The notes beneath the pieces are model-generated. The model had not been told where the DNA came from. It did not search any database and saw only the letters and a list, made by a program, of their open reading frames with translations. A stretch of DNA of 64,000 bases, from the NCBI GenBank assembly GCA_026224775.1, contig JAMFRP010000033.1:55789-119788 (forward strand). Reading direction: 5' to 3'. Of this stretch, positions 8,454-16,945 are shown piece by piece (within the stretch, counting starts at the first letter, position 1; each line of letters opens with the position of its first letter). The stretch comes from Bacteroidota bacterium. Its GTDB lineage: Bacteria > Bacteroidota > Bacteroidia > Sphingobacteriales > Sphingobacteriaceae. The translations under genes and the position numbers were made by a program.

Positions 8454-9695
8454 TTGACTAAAAAAAGCGACTCAAATTATATTCCGGCGCTAACAGGGGT
8501 GCGTGCCATGGCAGCCTACCTTGTTTTTATATCCCATTATTGTTATGTGTTTGATGCCAATTTTCCCCACATTGTGCAACGTTTTTTCGGCGAATTCCAT
8601 ATTGGGGTATCTATTTTTTTTGTACTATCCGGCTTTTTGATCACTTTCCGTTATTACGATAAATTTAACGGGCTTACCAAAGACTGGTTTTTGCAATACC
8701 TAAAAAATCGTGTCGCACGTATTTATCCCATGTACTTTTTGCTTACGGTGGCAGCATTCGTTTATTATTTCATCACTAAAGATCCTATCGTTGTACAAAA
8801 AAGCACCATAAACCCTATTTGGTTAATGGTGCTGAATATTACTTTTTTACGCGGTTTTTTCTATCAATTTTGGAATACGGGTATAGCGCAGGGCTGGTCG
8901 TTAACTGTAGAGGAATGCTTTTATTTTTCGGCGCCAATTATCTTTTTGATCGCCAAACGCTACGGTAAGTTTTACATCCAGCCTGTGGTCATCACATTAT
9001 TTGCCATAGTAATGGTGTTCATATTTAGCCATGTAAACTGGTATGGCTTTTTCAGCAACTTCCCTTTTGTGATGTTGTTTACATTTTTTGGCAGGTGTTT
9101 TGAGTTTTTTGTAGGCGTGCAGTTAGCCAAAATAATGCTTAAAAAAGGGTTTGAACGCAAAACCAAAATCCCGTTCACCTATGGGGGGGTTATATTGATA
9201 TTTCTTTGCGTACTGGTTATGGCCTTTCAACCTATCCCGAAGGGGTGGGCGGCAGGCTTGGAAAGCCCGGTTGGCATCATCACTAATAACTATTTTCTGT
9301 GTATCGCGGTATCATTGTTTTTTTATGGTATCCTAACTGAAGTTACGGTCTTCAAGAGCTTCCTCGCATTACCTTTTATCGAATTATTAGGCAAAAGCTC
9401 CTACATATTTTACCTGATACATTTAGGTTGGATGCAAACGCTGATCAGTAATGGATGTGATAATTTGAATGACCGTGTTTTTAACCTGTATGATAAATGG
9501 AGTGTAAACTGGCACTCGCCTTTTGAGTACGATTGGCTTAATTTACTTTACGCGTTCATCATCCTAAACATAATTTCGGTAACCTTGTTCAAACTGATCG
9601 AGGAACCTTTGAACCATTATATACGTAAATCAAATTTCCTGATCAAAAACAAAACCCGGAATCCGGATAACATCGCTCAAAAAACTGAATCTTAA
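8454..9695 (+). CDS. Acyltransferase 3 (OafA/YrhL-type) membrane protein
   Basis: A 413-residue multi-pass inner-membrane acyltransferase of the type that O-acetylates cell-surface glycans. The family N-terminal signature YIPALTGVRAMAAYLVFISHY, with the catalytic His in TM1, starts at residue 9, so the TTG at 8454 is needed as start; the next ATG (M19) would cut the motif. HIGVSIFFVLSGFLI and WSLTVEECFYF are typical conserved segments. It lies 12 bp upstream of an acetyl-esterase-like gene and is probably co-transcribed with it, which puts acetyl addition and removal in one operon. Confidence 0.88.
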   Translation: MTKKSDSNYIPALTGVRAMAAYLVFISHYCYVFDANFPHIVQRFFGEFHIGVSIFFVLSGFLITFRYYDKFNGLTKDWFLQYLKNRVARIYPMYFLLTVAAFVYYFITKDPIVVQKSTINPIWLMVLNITFLRGFFYQFWNTGIAQGWSLTVEECFYFSAPIIFLIAKRYGKFYIQPVVITLFAIVMVFIFSHVNWYGFFSNFPFVMLFTFFGRCFEFFVGVQLAKIMLKKGFERKTKIPFTYGGVILIFLCVLVMAFQPIPKGWAAGLESPVGIITNNYFLCIAVSLFFYGILTEVTVFKSFLALPFIELLGKSSYIFYLIHLGWMQTLISNGCDNLNDRVFNLYDKWSVNWHSPFEYDWLNLLYAFIILNIISVTLFKLIEEPLNHYIRKSNFLIKNKTRNPDNIAQKTES

Positions 9696-9707
9696 TAAAG
9701 ATATATA

Positions 9708-11081
9708 GTGAAAAAAATAGTTAACTACATAGGTATCATCATTCTTTTTATAGCTTTTACAGGTATTACCAGGGCTATGGCACAGGTTATACCGCCTGAT
9801 ATGATTAAGCGTGATACTAGCACCAAAGCCAATAATAATGACGACAGTGATGGCGACAACAACGCGAATGATATATCCACCAGCCTTTTAGCCGGTAATA
9901 AAACCGCGACTTTTGATAATGTCGCCAGATATACATACATCGTAAAAAATCCGACTAATAATGTACAAGTTGGCAGGGTAAGCTACCAGGTTTTTACCGA
10001 GACAGGCGTTAAACTAAGCCACCAAACCTTCGCGGTAACTATCGGCAAAAAAAGTTCGGGCAGCTATGATTTTGATATACCTGAAAGCAAAGCCGGTTTT
10101 TACAAGGTGAGCTTTATGGTGAATGTAACTGATTATGATGATACCACCCGCCGTGCATTTGGTATCAGGCCTGAAGAACTTAGGGCTAGCCACGACAAAC
10201 CTGCCGATTTTGACCAATTTTGGAAAGAAACAAAGATTGAGCTGGCCGAAGTAAAACCGGACTTTAAAGTTACCTACCTGCCTGATTCAACAAAAGATAA
10301 CCGCAAAGTGTATCTGTTCGAGATGAAATCCTTAGGCGGTTTAACCATTCGTGGTTATTTAACTGAGCCTAAGACTAATAATAAACACAAAAAATTTGCG
10401 GTATTACTTGGCTTACCGGGCTATCAGGTTGGCTTACCGCCAATGTATGGCACAGATGATGATTTAGCAATAATTACGCTTAACGTTCGTGGCCAGGGCA
10501 ACAGTCGGGATGTGATACATACCCAGCGCGATGAGTATATTTTTTACCATATAGAAGATAAATACAAATATGTAATGCGGGGCGTAATTATGGATTGTGT
10601 TCGCGCTATAGACTTCATCTGCTCACGCCCCGAACTTAATCATGATCGGATTTTGGTATCTGGTGGTAGTATGGGTGGGTTTTTAGCCATTGCAACCGCC
10701 GCGCTTGATAAACGTGTGGCCCTCTGCGCTGCACAAAACCCTATCCTAAGCGATGTTTATGACCTGACGGGTGCTGTAAACTGGCCCATTGATGATATTA
10801 ACCGATATATAAAAACCAAACCTGGTTTAACACTAGACAAGGTGCTGCAAAACCTAAACTATTTTGATACCAAGAACTTTGCATCGGAACTAAAATGCCC
10901 AACTTTGATAGGCATGGGTTTATTGGACCCTATTATACCGCCAAACAATGTGTATATTGATTATAATAACGTAACTGCAAAAAAGCACCTCATTATTTTT
11001 AGGGACTTAGGGCACGAGGTGGGGATAGCTTATAAAAACTACGAAGGCCGCTGGATGCGTGATACTTTTGGATTGTTTTAA
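9708..11081 (+). CDS. Secreted acetylxylan esterase / cephalosporin-C deacetylase-like hydrolase (CE7-like)
   Basis: A 457-residue exported alpha/beta hydrolase. After the signal peptide (residues 1-25, ending AMAQ) comes an Asp/Asn-rich linker (40-55), a beta-sandwich-like region, and from residue 150 an AXE1-type domain: PADFDQFWKET, LTIRGYLTEP, RGQGNSRD. The triad is visible as Ser321 in VSGGSMGG, Asp407 in GLLDPIIPP and His436 in LGHEVG. The start is GTG at 9708; the gene follows the acyltransferase by 12 bp. Likely role: deacetylation of glycans or acetylated sugars in the periplasm or outside the cell; the substrate is not determined. Confidence 0.83.
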   Translation: MKKIVNYIGIIILFIAFTGITRAMAQVIPPDMIKRDTSTKANNNDDSDGDNNANDISTSLLAGNKTATFDNVARYTYIVKNPTNNVQVGRVSYQVFTETGVKLSHQTFAVTIGKKSSGSYDFDIPESKAGFYKVSFMVNVTDYDDTTRRAFGIRPEELRASHDKPADFDQFWKETKIELAEVKPDFKVTYLPDSTKDNRKVYLFEMKSLGGLTIRGYLTEPKTNNKHKKFAVLLGLPGYQVGLPPMYGTDDDLAIITLNVRGQGNSRDVIHTQRDEYIFYHIEDKYKYVMRGVIMDCVRAIDFICSRPELNHDRILVSGGSMGGFLAIATAALDKRVALCAAQNPILSDVYDLTGAVNWPIDDINRYIKTKPGLTLDKVLQNLNYFDTKNFASELKCPTLIGMGLLDPIIPPNNVYIDYNNVTAKKHLIIFRDLGHEVGIAYKNYEGRWMRDTFGLF

Positions 11082-11136
11082 ACGATGATAATGACGAAAC
11101 AAAAACACAACGTATAACGATCACATAACCAATGAT

Positions 11137-11997
11137 ATGATATTTACAAAATACTTAAGATATATAATAATTATTGCCCTGGTAACCGTATTTGCGCAAA
11201 GTGAGTCGTATGCGGGCGGCTTTCCCATAAGGCCGGGAAGGCTGATACTTTCGCCATCAGTAAACTATTTTTTCGCTAGTAAACAATGGGACTCTACCGG
11301 GGTGAAAAAGCCCTTTGCTAATGATGGCAAGTTCACCTCTATTAGCATATCACTTTATGCGGAATATGGTATATCCAGAAGGTTTGCCGCGGTGGCTTTA
11401 GTACCTTATGTGATCAATGATTTTAAACAGACCGGTTACGATCAAAAGTATTCCGGCCTAACAGATGCGGAGACAGGTATAAAGTATTATCTGGCAAATA
11501 TTAATTATATCTATTACTTTTCGTTACAAGGTACAGCCATTACCCCAATGTATCGTAACCCTACAAACGGCGGCCCGTTATTAGGTTATGGTGAAGAAGG
11601 CGCTGAGCTTAAACTGTCTTTTGCAGGTAGCGGTAACCTGTTTGACAGAAGTTATTATTTTAATGTTGAAAACGGTGTAAGGCAATACTTTGGAACTGAC
11701 GGACCAATACAGGATCGTTACAACGCTACATTCGGCATTACACTCGACAGGAAATTCAAGGAGCAGATATCCGCGTCATTCGGCGGATTTTATACGGTGA
11801 GTAATTTTAAACAGTTTAATGAGCTAAACCCAACACTTACCAAAAACTTTGCCTTTAAGCAGGTATCTGTTAGCTATGGTCATGCGTTTAGTCATGAGCT
11901 GTCGCTATTCTTATCAGGCGGACAGTTTCTTACAGGGAGAAACACCGGTGATGGCACCAGTGCTTCATTATCTTTTGTATATAGGATTGGAAATTAA
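11137..11997 (+). CDS. Outer-membrane beta-barrel protein (transporter-like, unknown)
   Basis: A 286-residue protein with a signal peptide (cleavage near ESYAGG, residues 25-28) and a mature region of alternating amphipathic strands (RLILSPSVNYFFASKQWD, SISISLYAEYGISRRF, VSVSYGHAFSHELSLFLSG) ending in an aromatic-rich strand (SLSFVYRIGN). It resembles the phenol-degradation/MetA-like or transporter-like barrels of Bacteroidota. It lies 55 bp downstream of the esterase on the same strand, probably in the same operon. Confidence 0.65.
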   Translation: MIFTKYLRYIIIIALVTVFAQSESYAGGFPIRPGRLILSPSVNYFFASKQWDSTGVKKPFANDGKFTSISISLYAEYGISRRFAAVALVPYVINDFKQTGYDQKYSGLTDAETGIKYYLANINYIYYFSLQGTAITPMYRNPTNGGPLLGYGEEGAELKLSFAGSGNLFDRSYYFNVENGVRQYFGTDGPIQDRYNATFGITLDRKFKEQISASFGGFYTVSNFKQFNELNPTLTKNFAFKQVSVSYGHAFSHELSLFLSGGQFLTGRNTGDGTSASLSFVYRIGN

Positions 11998-12013
11998 AAA
12001 TGGAACGAAGAAA

Positions 12014-12208
12014 TTATTCCTTTATCCATTTAAAAACCGAGGTAAAAACAATAATAGTAGCGATACCTAAAATCACGTCAGCAATTTCTGAGCTGTAACG
12101 GAAATCAGCAAAACGCAGGTAAATACCCACCAGGCCTATAACAACTGCTACAATAATGGTTGCAACATATGGTAATGATTTATCTTCGCTTTCGTCGATT
12201 AAGTTCAT
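12014..12208 (-). CDS. Small two-helix membrane protein, unknown
   Basis: A 64-residue protein with two hydrophobic stretches (YVATIIVAVVIGLVGIYLRF and DVILGIATIIVFTSVFKWI) separated by a short polar loop, with an acidic N terminus (MNLIDESEDKS). It has an ATG start, reads outside the neighbouring genes, and runs toward the barrel gene stop. It may be a real conserved small membrane protein; no function is assigned. Confidence 0.6.
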   Translation of the reverse strand: MNLIDESEDKSLPYVATIIVAVVIGLVGIYLRFADFRYSSEIADVILGIATIIVFTSVFKWIKE

Positions 12209-12250
12209 GTTATTTTTATTAAGTGAACAAAAATATAAATGTTTAACGTA

Positions 12251-12284
12251 AATGTCTAATCTCTATTAAAAGAAATTAGACATT
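12251..12284 (-). terminator. Hairpin downstream of glmM
   Basis: A 10-bp stem (aatgtctaat / attagacatt) lies 14 bp past the glmM stop. There is no strong T-tract on the minus strand, so it may be an mRNA-stabilising or weak termination structure. Confidence 0.4.
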
Positions 12285-12297
12285 ATACCATCAGCCC

Positions 12298-13683
12298 TTA
12301 AGCTGCGATTATACTTTTTATATCGGCGATAATTTTTTCCGCCAGTTTACCGGCATTTTCCAGCGATTCCGCCTCAGCATATATCCTGATCACCGGCTCA
12401 GTATTCGATTTACGCAGGTGCACCCATTGTTTATCAAATTCAATTTTTAAACCATCGATAGTACTGTAAGGCTGATGCTGATATTTCAGTTCCATCTTTT
12501 TTAACAGACCATCAATATCCATTTCCTCCGTAAGGGTAATTTTGTTTTTCGAGATGTAGTATGCAGGGTAGCTTGCTCTTAATGCCGATACCGTTTTACC
12601 GGTTTTAGCCAGATGCGTTAAAAATAACGCTATACCAACCAAAGCATCCCGACCGTAATGCAACTCTGGATAAATGATACCGCCGTTACCTTCGCCACCT
12701 ATTACCGCGTCGGTTTCCTTCATTTTAGTTACCACGTTCACCTCACCAACTGCGGATGCATTGTAAACGCCGCCATTCAGTTCGGTAACATCACGCAATG
12801 CGCGAGTTGATGACAGGTTTGATACCGTATTTCCCGGATTATGCTGCAAAATATAATCGGCAACGGTTACCAGCGTATATTCTTCGCCAAACATAGCGCC
12901 ATTCTCATCAACAAAACAAAGGCGATCAACATCGGGGTCAACAGCAATACCCAAATTAGCTTTGGTTTCAATTACTTTACTTGACAACACTACCAGGTTT
13001 TCAGGAAGCGGTTCAGGGTCATGCGGGAACTGACCATTTGGTGTGCAGAATAATTCTTCTATTTGTGTTACGCCTAATTGCTTCAGCAAAGCAGGTAAAA
13101 ATATACCGCCTGATGAGTTCACGCAATCAATAACCACCTTAAAATTAGCTTTTGTAATAACCTCAACGTCAACCAATGGCAAAGCCAATATTTTGTTGAT
13201 GTGTTTTTGCAGATAACTGTCATCAGTAGTTACTTTACCAATGTTATCTACCTCAGCAAAATCAAGATCACTATCTTCAGCTATAGCTAAAACAGCTTGT
13301 CCTTCAACATCATTTATAAATTCGCCATGTGAGTTTAATAATTTCAGCGCGTTCCACTGTTTAGGATTATGACTTGCCGTGATGATAATACCACCGCCTG
13401 CTTTTTCATCAGGCACGGCAACTTCAACCGTTGGCGTTGTCGACAAGCCAATGTCAACCACATCAATACCAATGCCCATCAACGTACCCACAACAAGGTT
13501 TTTAACCATCTCGCCCGAGATGCGTGCATCGCGACCGATAACCACTTTATTAATACCGGTGGTTTGCAATACCCAGCGGCCATAAGCAGCCGTGTATTTA
13601 ACAATATCATTCGGAGTAAGGCCATTGCCGGGCTTACCACCTATAGTTCCCCTAATGCCGGAGATTGATTTAATTAAGGTCAT
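12298..13683 (-). CDS. glmM: Phosphoglucosamine mutase / phosphohexomutase (alpha-D-phosphohexomutase family)
   Basis: Moves phosphate between C6 and C1 of (N-acetyl)glucosamine or related hexoses. The 461-residue protein has the four-domain mutase layout: SGIRGTIGG at the N terminus, catalytic Ser104 in TASHNP, the metal loop DPDVDRLCF near residue 250, the sugar-binding loop GEGNGG near 335, and a C-terminal phosphate loop RKSNTEPVIRIY. It is the last gene of the nahK-nagB-glmM run (12 bp after nagB), so besides cell-wall precursor supply it may convert the 1-phosphate made by the NahK-like kinase into the 6-phosphate. Bacteroidota homologues are annotated as GlmM or as phosphomannomutase. 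Confidence 0.85.
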   Translation of the reverse strand: MTLIKSISGIRGTIGGKPGNGLTPNDIVKYTAAYGRWVLQTTGINKVVIGRDARISGEMVKNLVVGTLMGIGIDVVDIGLSTTPTVEVAVPDEKAGGGIIITASHNPKQWNALKLLNSHGEFINDVEGQAVLAIAEDSDLDFAEVDNIGKVTTDDSYLQKHINKILALPLVDVEVITKANFKVVIDCVNSSGGIFLPALLKQLGVTQIEELFCTPNGQFPHDPEPLPENLVVLSSKVIETKANLGIAVDPDVDRLCFVDENGAMFGEEYTLVTVADYILQHNPGNTVSNLSSTRALRDVTELNGGVYNASAVGEVNVVTKMKETDAVIGGEGNGGIIYPELHYGRDALVGIALFLTHLAKTGKTVSALRASYPAYYISKNKITLTEEMDIDGLLKKMELKYQHQPYSTIDGLKIEFDKQWVHLRKSNTEPVIRIYAEAESLENAGKLAEKIIADIKSIIAA

Positions 13684-13695
13684 GATAGTTTTTTA

Positions 13696-15615
13696 TTAGA
13701 ACTTCCACTTCACAAATGCTTCCATGGCTTCATATTCTGCCAAACCAAGCTGGTTATATGTTCTTGCTGTTTCGCTGGTACGGTCTTCGGCACGTACCCA
13801 AAACTCGCGGGCATCATCACCCGGGAAAACCGGCCTGTCCTTTTGCGACTGGTGTTTAAAGATAGCCAAACGTTTACGCTCCACCTCTTCAGGTGATAAT
13901 GGTACGCACATTTCTATCTCATGGGTTTCAAACTCAAACCAGGCGCCACGGTATAGCCATAACCAGCAATCTTTAACCCACTCCTCGGTTTTCCCCAGAC
14001 GTTTTAAAGCTTCCAGAATAATATTGAAGCAAGTTTCATGGGTACCGTGTGGGTCGGCAAAATCGCCTGCTGCATAAACCTGTTGTGGTTTTACTTGTTG
14101 TAACAAAGCCATGGTTTGCTGAATGTCGTCCTCATAAGAAACATTTTTGCTCACCTTCCTCCTGTCGTAAAAAGGTAGGTTTTGGAAATGGATATGATCA
14201 TCATCCAATCCAACAAAACGTGCACCTGCAATGGCTTCACCTTTACGAATTAAACCTTTAATGGTTTGCAATTCTTCAGGGTCGGTTTGGTTGGGTTGTT
14301 TTGTGCTGATGAATGAACGGGTAGCTTCGTATAATTTCTCAATATCACTACAATTCACATTTTGCGATTTGGCGAAATCAAGCGAAAATTCAATATATCT
14401 TAACGCATCATCATCCCAAACGGCAGTATTACCTGATGTTTGATAAGCTACATGCACATCATGCCCCTGGTCTGCTAAACGAATAAAAGTACCCCCCATA
14501 GATATTACATCATCATCCGGATGCGGTGAGAACACGATCACACGCTTTTTGGCAGGATTTGCACGTTCCGGGCGCTGGCTGTCATCCGCATTTGGTTTAC
14601 CACCCGGCCAGCCGGTTATGGTATGCTGCAGCTTATTAAATATGTGTATGTTGATATTATAAACCGGGCCTTTTTCCGTAGCCAGTTGGGCCATGCCGTG
14701 GTTATTATAGTCATCCTCGGTTAGCTTTAAAATCGGTTTGTTTAATGTTTTAGATAGCCAGATAACTGCTTTTTTAATCATCTGCTCGTTCCAAACACAA
14801 TCCTTCACTAACCATGGCGTATTAAAACGGGTTAGTTCTGATGCTGCATCGGTATCAACAATAAATTCAACGTGATCGGATAATTGTAAATAGGTAGCAG
14901 GTACGTCAGCAGATATTTCACCTTCAACAGCTTTTTTCAATATCGGTGCTTTTTTCGCACTCCAGGCCATCAGGATAATTTCTCGGGCTTTGAAAATGGT
15001 GCCAATACCCATAGTGATGGCTTTGGTTGGCACATTGGCTTTCCCACCAAAATCATGCGCAGCATCGCTACGAGTTAATTCATCCAGTGATATTAAACGT
15101 GTACCTGAATTTGGCGCGGAGCCCGGCTCGTTAAAACCGATGTGACCCGTACGACCGATACCCAATATTTGTATATCCAAACCACCTAATGCAGAGATCT
15201 TTTGCTCATAAGCCAGGCAAAAAGCGGCAATATCTTCCTGTTTTAATGTGCCATCGGGTATATTTACATTATTTAGATCGATGTCCACATGACCAAATAA
15301 ATGCTCTTTCATAAAAGCATTATAGCTTTGGGCCGCGGTTGGCTCCATTGGATAATATTCGTCGAGATTAAAAGTAATTACATTTTTAAAGCTCAAGCCG
15401 TCCTCTTTATGCAGGCGAACCAATTCGCTGTACACTGCAATGGGGGTTACACCTGTAGCAAGACCTAAAACGGCATTTTCACCTTTGGCCGCCTTTTTTT
15501 TAATTACTTCGGCTATACGTTTTGCAACTGTTTTTGATGCGGTAAGCTTGTCGGGATATACCGTTACCGGTAGTTTTTCAAATCTTGTTTCTTCTAAAAG
15601 ATTTAAACGTGGCAT
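13696..15615 (-). CDS. nagB: Glucosamine-6-phosphate deaminase fused to a PIG-L/LmbE-type deacetylase
   Basis: A two-domain protein of 639 residues. Residues 1 to about 275 are NagB: LGLATGVTPIAVY (50-62), NLDEYYPM (83-90), and GIGRTGHIGFNEPGS with the catalytic His/Glu (152-166). It converts GlcN-6-P to Fru-6-P plus ammonia. Residues about 358-530 form a PIG-L/LmbE zinc deacetylase domain with the zinc motif SPHPDDD (H365, D367, D368) and the second site DPHGTHETC (H523, H526), apparently intact. This long form is found in other Bacteroidota. The fused domain could deacetylate GlcNAc-6-P in place of NagA, which is not seen nearby. It sits between nahK and glmM in one operon. Confidence 0.9.
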   Translation of the reverse strand: MPRLNLLEETRFEKLPVTVYPDKLTASKTVAKRIAEVIKKKAAKGENAVLGLATGVTPIAVYSELVRLHKEDGLSFKNVITFNLDEYYPMEPTAAQSYNAFMKEHLFGHVDIDLNNVNIPDGTLKQEDIAAFCLAYEQKISALGGLDIQILGIGRTGHIGFNEPGSAPNSGTRLISLDELTRSDAAHDFGGKANVPTKAITMGIGTIFKAREIILMAWSAKKAPILKKAVEGEISADVPATYLQLSDHVEFIVDTDAASELTRFNTPWLVKDCVWNEQMIKKAVIWLSKTLNKPILKLTEDDYNNHGMAQLATEKGPVYNINIHIFNKLQHTITGWPGGKPNADDSQRPERANPAKKRVIVFSPHPDDDVISMGGTFIRLADQGHDVHVAYQTSGNTAVWDDDALRYIEFSLDFAKSQNVNCSDIEKLYEATRSFISTKQPNQTDPEELQTIKGLIRKGEAIAGARFVGLDDDHIHFQNLPFYDRRKVSKNVSYEDDIQQTMALLQQVKPQQVYAAGDFADPHGTHETCFNIILEALKRLGKTEEWVKDCWLWLYRGAWFEFETHEIEMCVPLSPEEVERKRLAIFKHQSQKDRPVFPGDDAREFWVRAEDRTSETARTYNQLGLAEYEAMEAFVKWKF

Positions 15616-15658
15616 ATGTATTTAGTATTTGGGTATGACGTATCTTCACTCAGGCATT

Positions 15659-16804
15659 CTATTTTATCGCCGGGATTTCTGCTCCGGCCTCTACATTCTT
15701 CCATTCAGTTTGCACAACGCTTTCCAGTTCTTTCCTGTTAAATTCGAGCATTTTAAACAGCTGCATTTGCGCATGGGTACGTTGCAAATTATGTTCGGCG
15801 AAATGTGTCTTATAATACACATCACCCTCCAGATAATCAGTTAAAAACCTGATGGATTGCATATATGGTAACAGTAACACACCCATTATCAGCGATTTTA
15901 ATTCCGCTTCGGTAAGGAATGATTTGGTTTGGCTCAGGTATCCTTTAGTAAACTCAGCGAACAAAGGAATATTCAATTGAATCGCATTTAAATCAGCCTC
16001 ATCCTCCACAGCGGTATTGATGATGGTACGGATGGCATCGCCAAAATCAAAAGCTACATAGCCTGGCATTACGGTATCCAAATCAATAACGCATTGGATA
16101 TTATTATCCTTATCCAACAGGATATTATTGAACTTAGTATCGTTATGGGTGATGCGTATTGGCAATATACCCGCCCTTCCCATTTTAGGGATCTCATTCA
16201 TGGCGACAGCCCAGCTATTCAGAAAATCAACTTCTGCTTTTACTTTTTCTAATCTGCCTGCAACGTTCTTTTTGATTGCATTCTTAAAATCATGTAGACG
16301 CTTTTCAATATTCAGGAAATCAGGAATCGTATCGATCAAAACCTTCGGATCGAGATCCGATAATAAATACTGGAACCTGCCAAAGGCTACCCCACCCTGA
16401 TGAGCTTGTTGTTCAGTCGTAACCAGATCATAGCTTTTAGTATCTTCTAAAAAACAGGTCATACGCCAGTAGTTATCCTGCTCGTCTTTATAGTAATATT
16501 TGCCTGCTTTTGTTGGGATAAGCGTTAAAACCTCTTTATCGGGGTTACCGCCTGCTTTACCTATTTTTTGTTTCAGATGGTTTACAACAAACAGCATGTT
16601 GTTCATTAAACCATCGATATTTTTAAACACAAAACTGTTTATTTTTTGCAACAGGTAGCCCGGATGGACCCCTGTTTTGCTTTTAACCAGGTATGTATCA
16701 TTAATATGTCCCGATCCGAAATTTGAAATTTCGAAATCCTCACCTTCCGTATTAAAATGTGCAATGATGTCGGTAAAATTATAAGGCATTGCGTTGCTAT
16801 TCAT
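15659..16804 (-). CDS. nahK: NahK-like N-acetylhexosamine 1-kinase (aminoglycoside phosphotransferase fold)
   Basis: A 381-residue cytosolic kinase of the APH/choline-kinase fold. The catalytic loop is ITHNDTKFNNILLD (about residues 212-225) and the metal motif is CVIDLDTVMPGYVAFDFGD (about 232-250), with the conserved HND.K..N and D.D patterns. The N-terminal FGSGHINDTYLV is the nucleotide loop. Bacteroidota homologues are often misnamed mucin desulfatase; the pattern fits the bifidobacterial N-acetylhexosamine 1-kinase family that phosphorylates GlcNAc/GalNAc at C1. It heads an operon with nagB and glmM and has a LacI-type operator over its promoter. Exact sugar preference is inferred. Confidence 0.75.
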   Translation of the reverse strand: MNSNAMPYNFTDIIAHFNTEGEDFEISNFGSGHINDTYLVKSKTGVHPGYLLQKINSFVFKNIDGLMNNMLFVVNHLKQKIGKAGGNPDKEVLTLIPTKAGKYYYKDEQDNYWRMTCFLEDTKSYDLVTTEQQAHQGGVAFGRFQYLLSDLDPKVLIDTIPDFLNIEKRLHDFKNAIKKNVAGRLEKVKAEVDFLNSWAVAMNEIPKMGRAGILPIRITHNDTKFNNILLDKDNNIQCVIDLDTVMPGYVAFDFGDAIRTIINTAVEDEADLNAIQLNIPLFAEFTKGYLSQTKSFLTEAELKSLIMGVLLLPYMQSIRFLTDYLEGDVYYKTHFAEHNLQRTHAQMQLFKMLEFNRKELESVVQTEWKNVEAGAEIPAIK

Positions 16805-16859
16805 ATATGTTATGTAACCTGGTGTATTCTTGTTTTTGTGTTAATTAAAATATACTGTA

Positions 16860-16867
16860 CAAATATA
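16860..16867 (-). promoter_or_regulatory. -7 element of nahK operon (TATATTTG)
   Basis: Minus-strand TATATTTG, a full TAnnTTTG match, lies 56 bp upstream of the nahK ATG and 8 bp from operator site 3. The same octamer and layout occur upstream of susC. Confidence 0.65.
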
Positions 16868-16875
16868 ATACATTT

Positions 16876-16893
16876 TGCGTGTCCGTGCACACA
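16876..16893. promoter_or_regulatory. LacI-type operator site 3 (nahK promoter)
   Basis: tgcgtgtccgtgcacaca is an imperfect palindrome with a central CG. It shares 15 of 18 bases with the site before the CBM9-like gene (30788) and the TTGCGTGTYCG half with susC site 1. It lies where the -33 region of the nahK promoter would be, so it could block or tune transcription of nahK-nagB-glmM. A second partial copy of the right half (acacacattttt) follows at about 16905. Confidence 0.6.
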
Positions 16894-16945
16894 TTTTATA
16901 AATTAACACACATTTTTTATTTATCCTTTTTTATTTTATTTGTAA

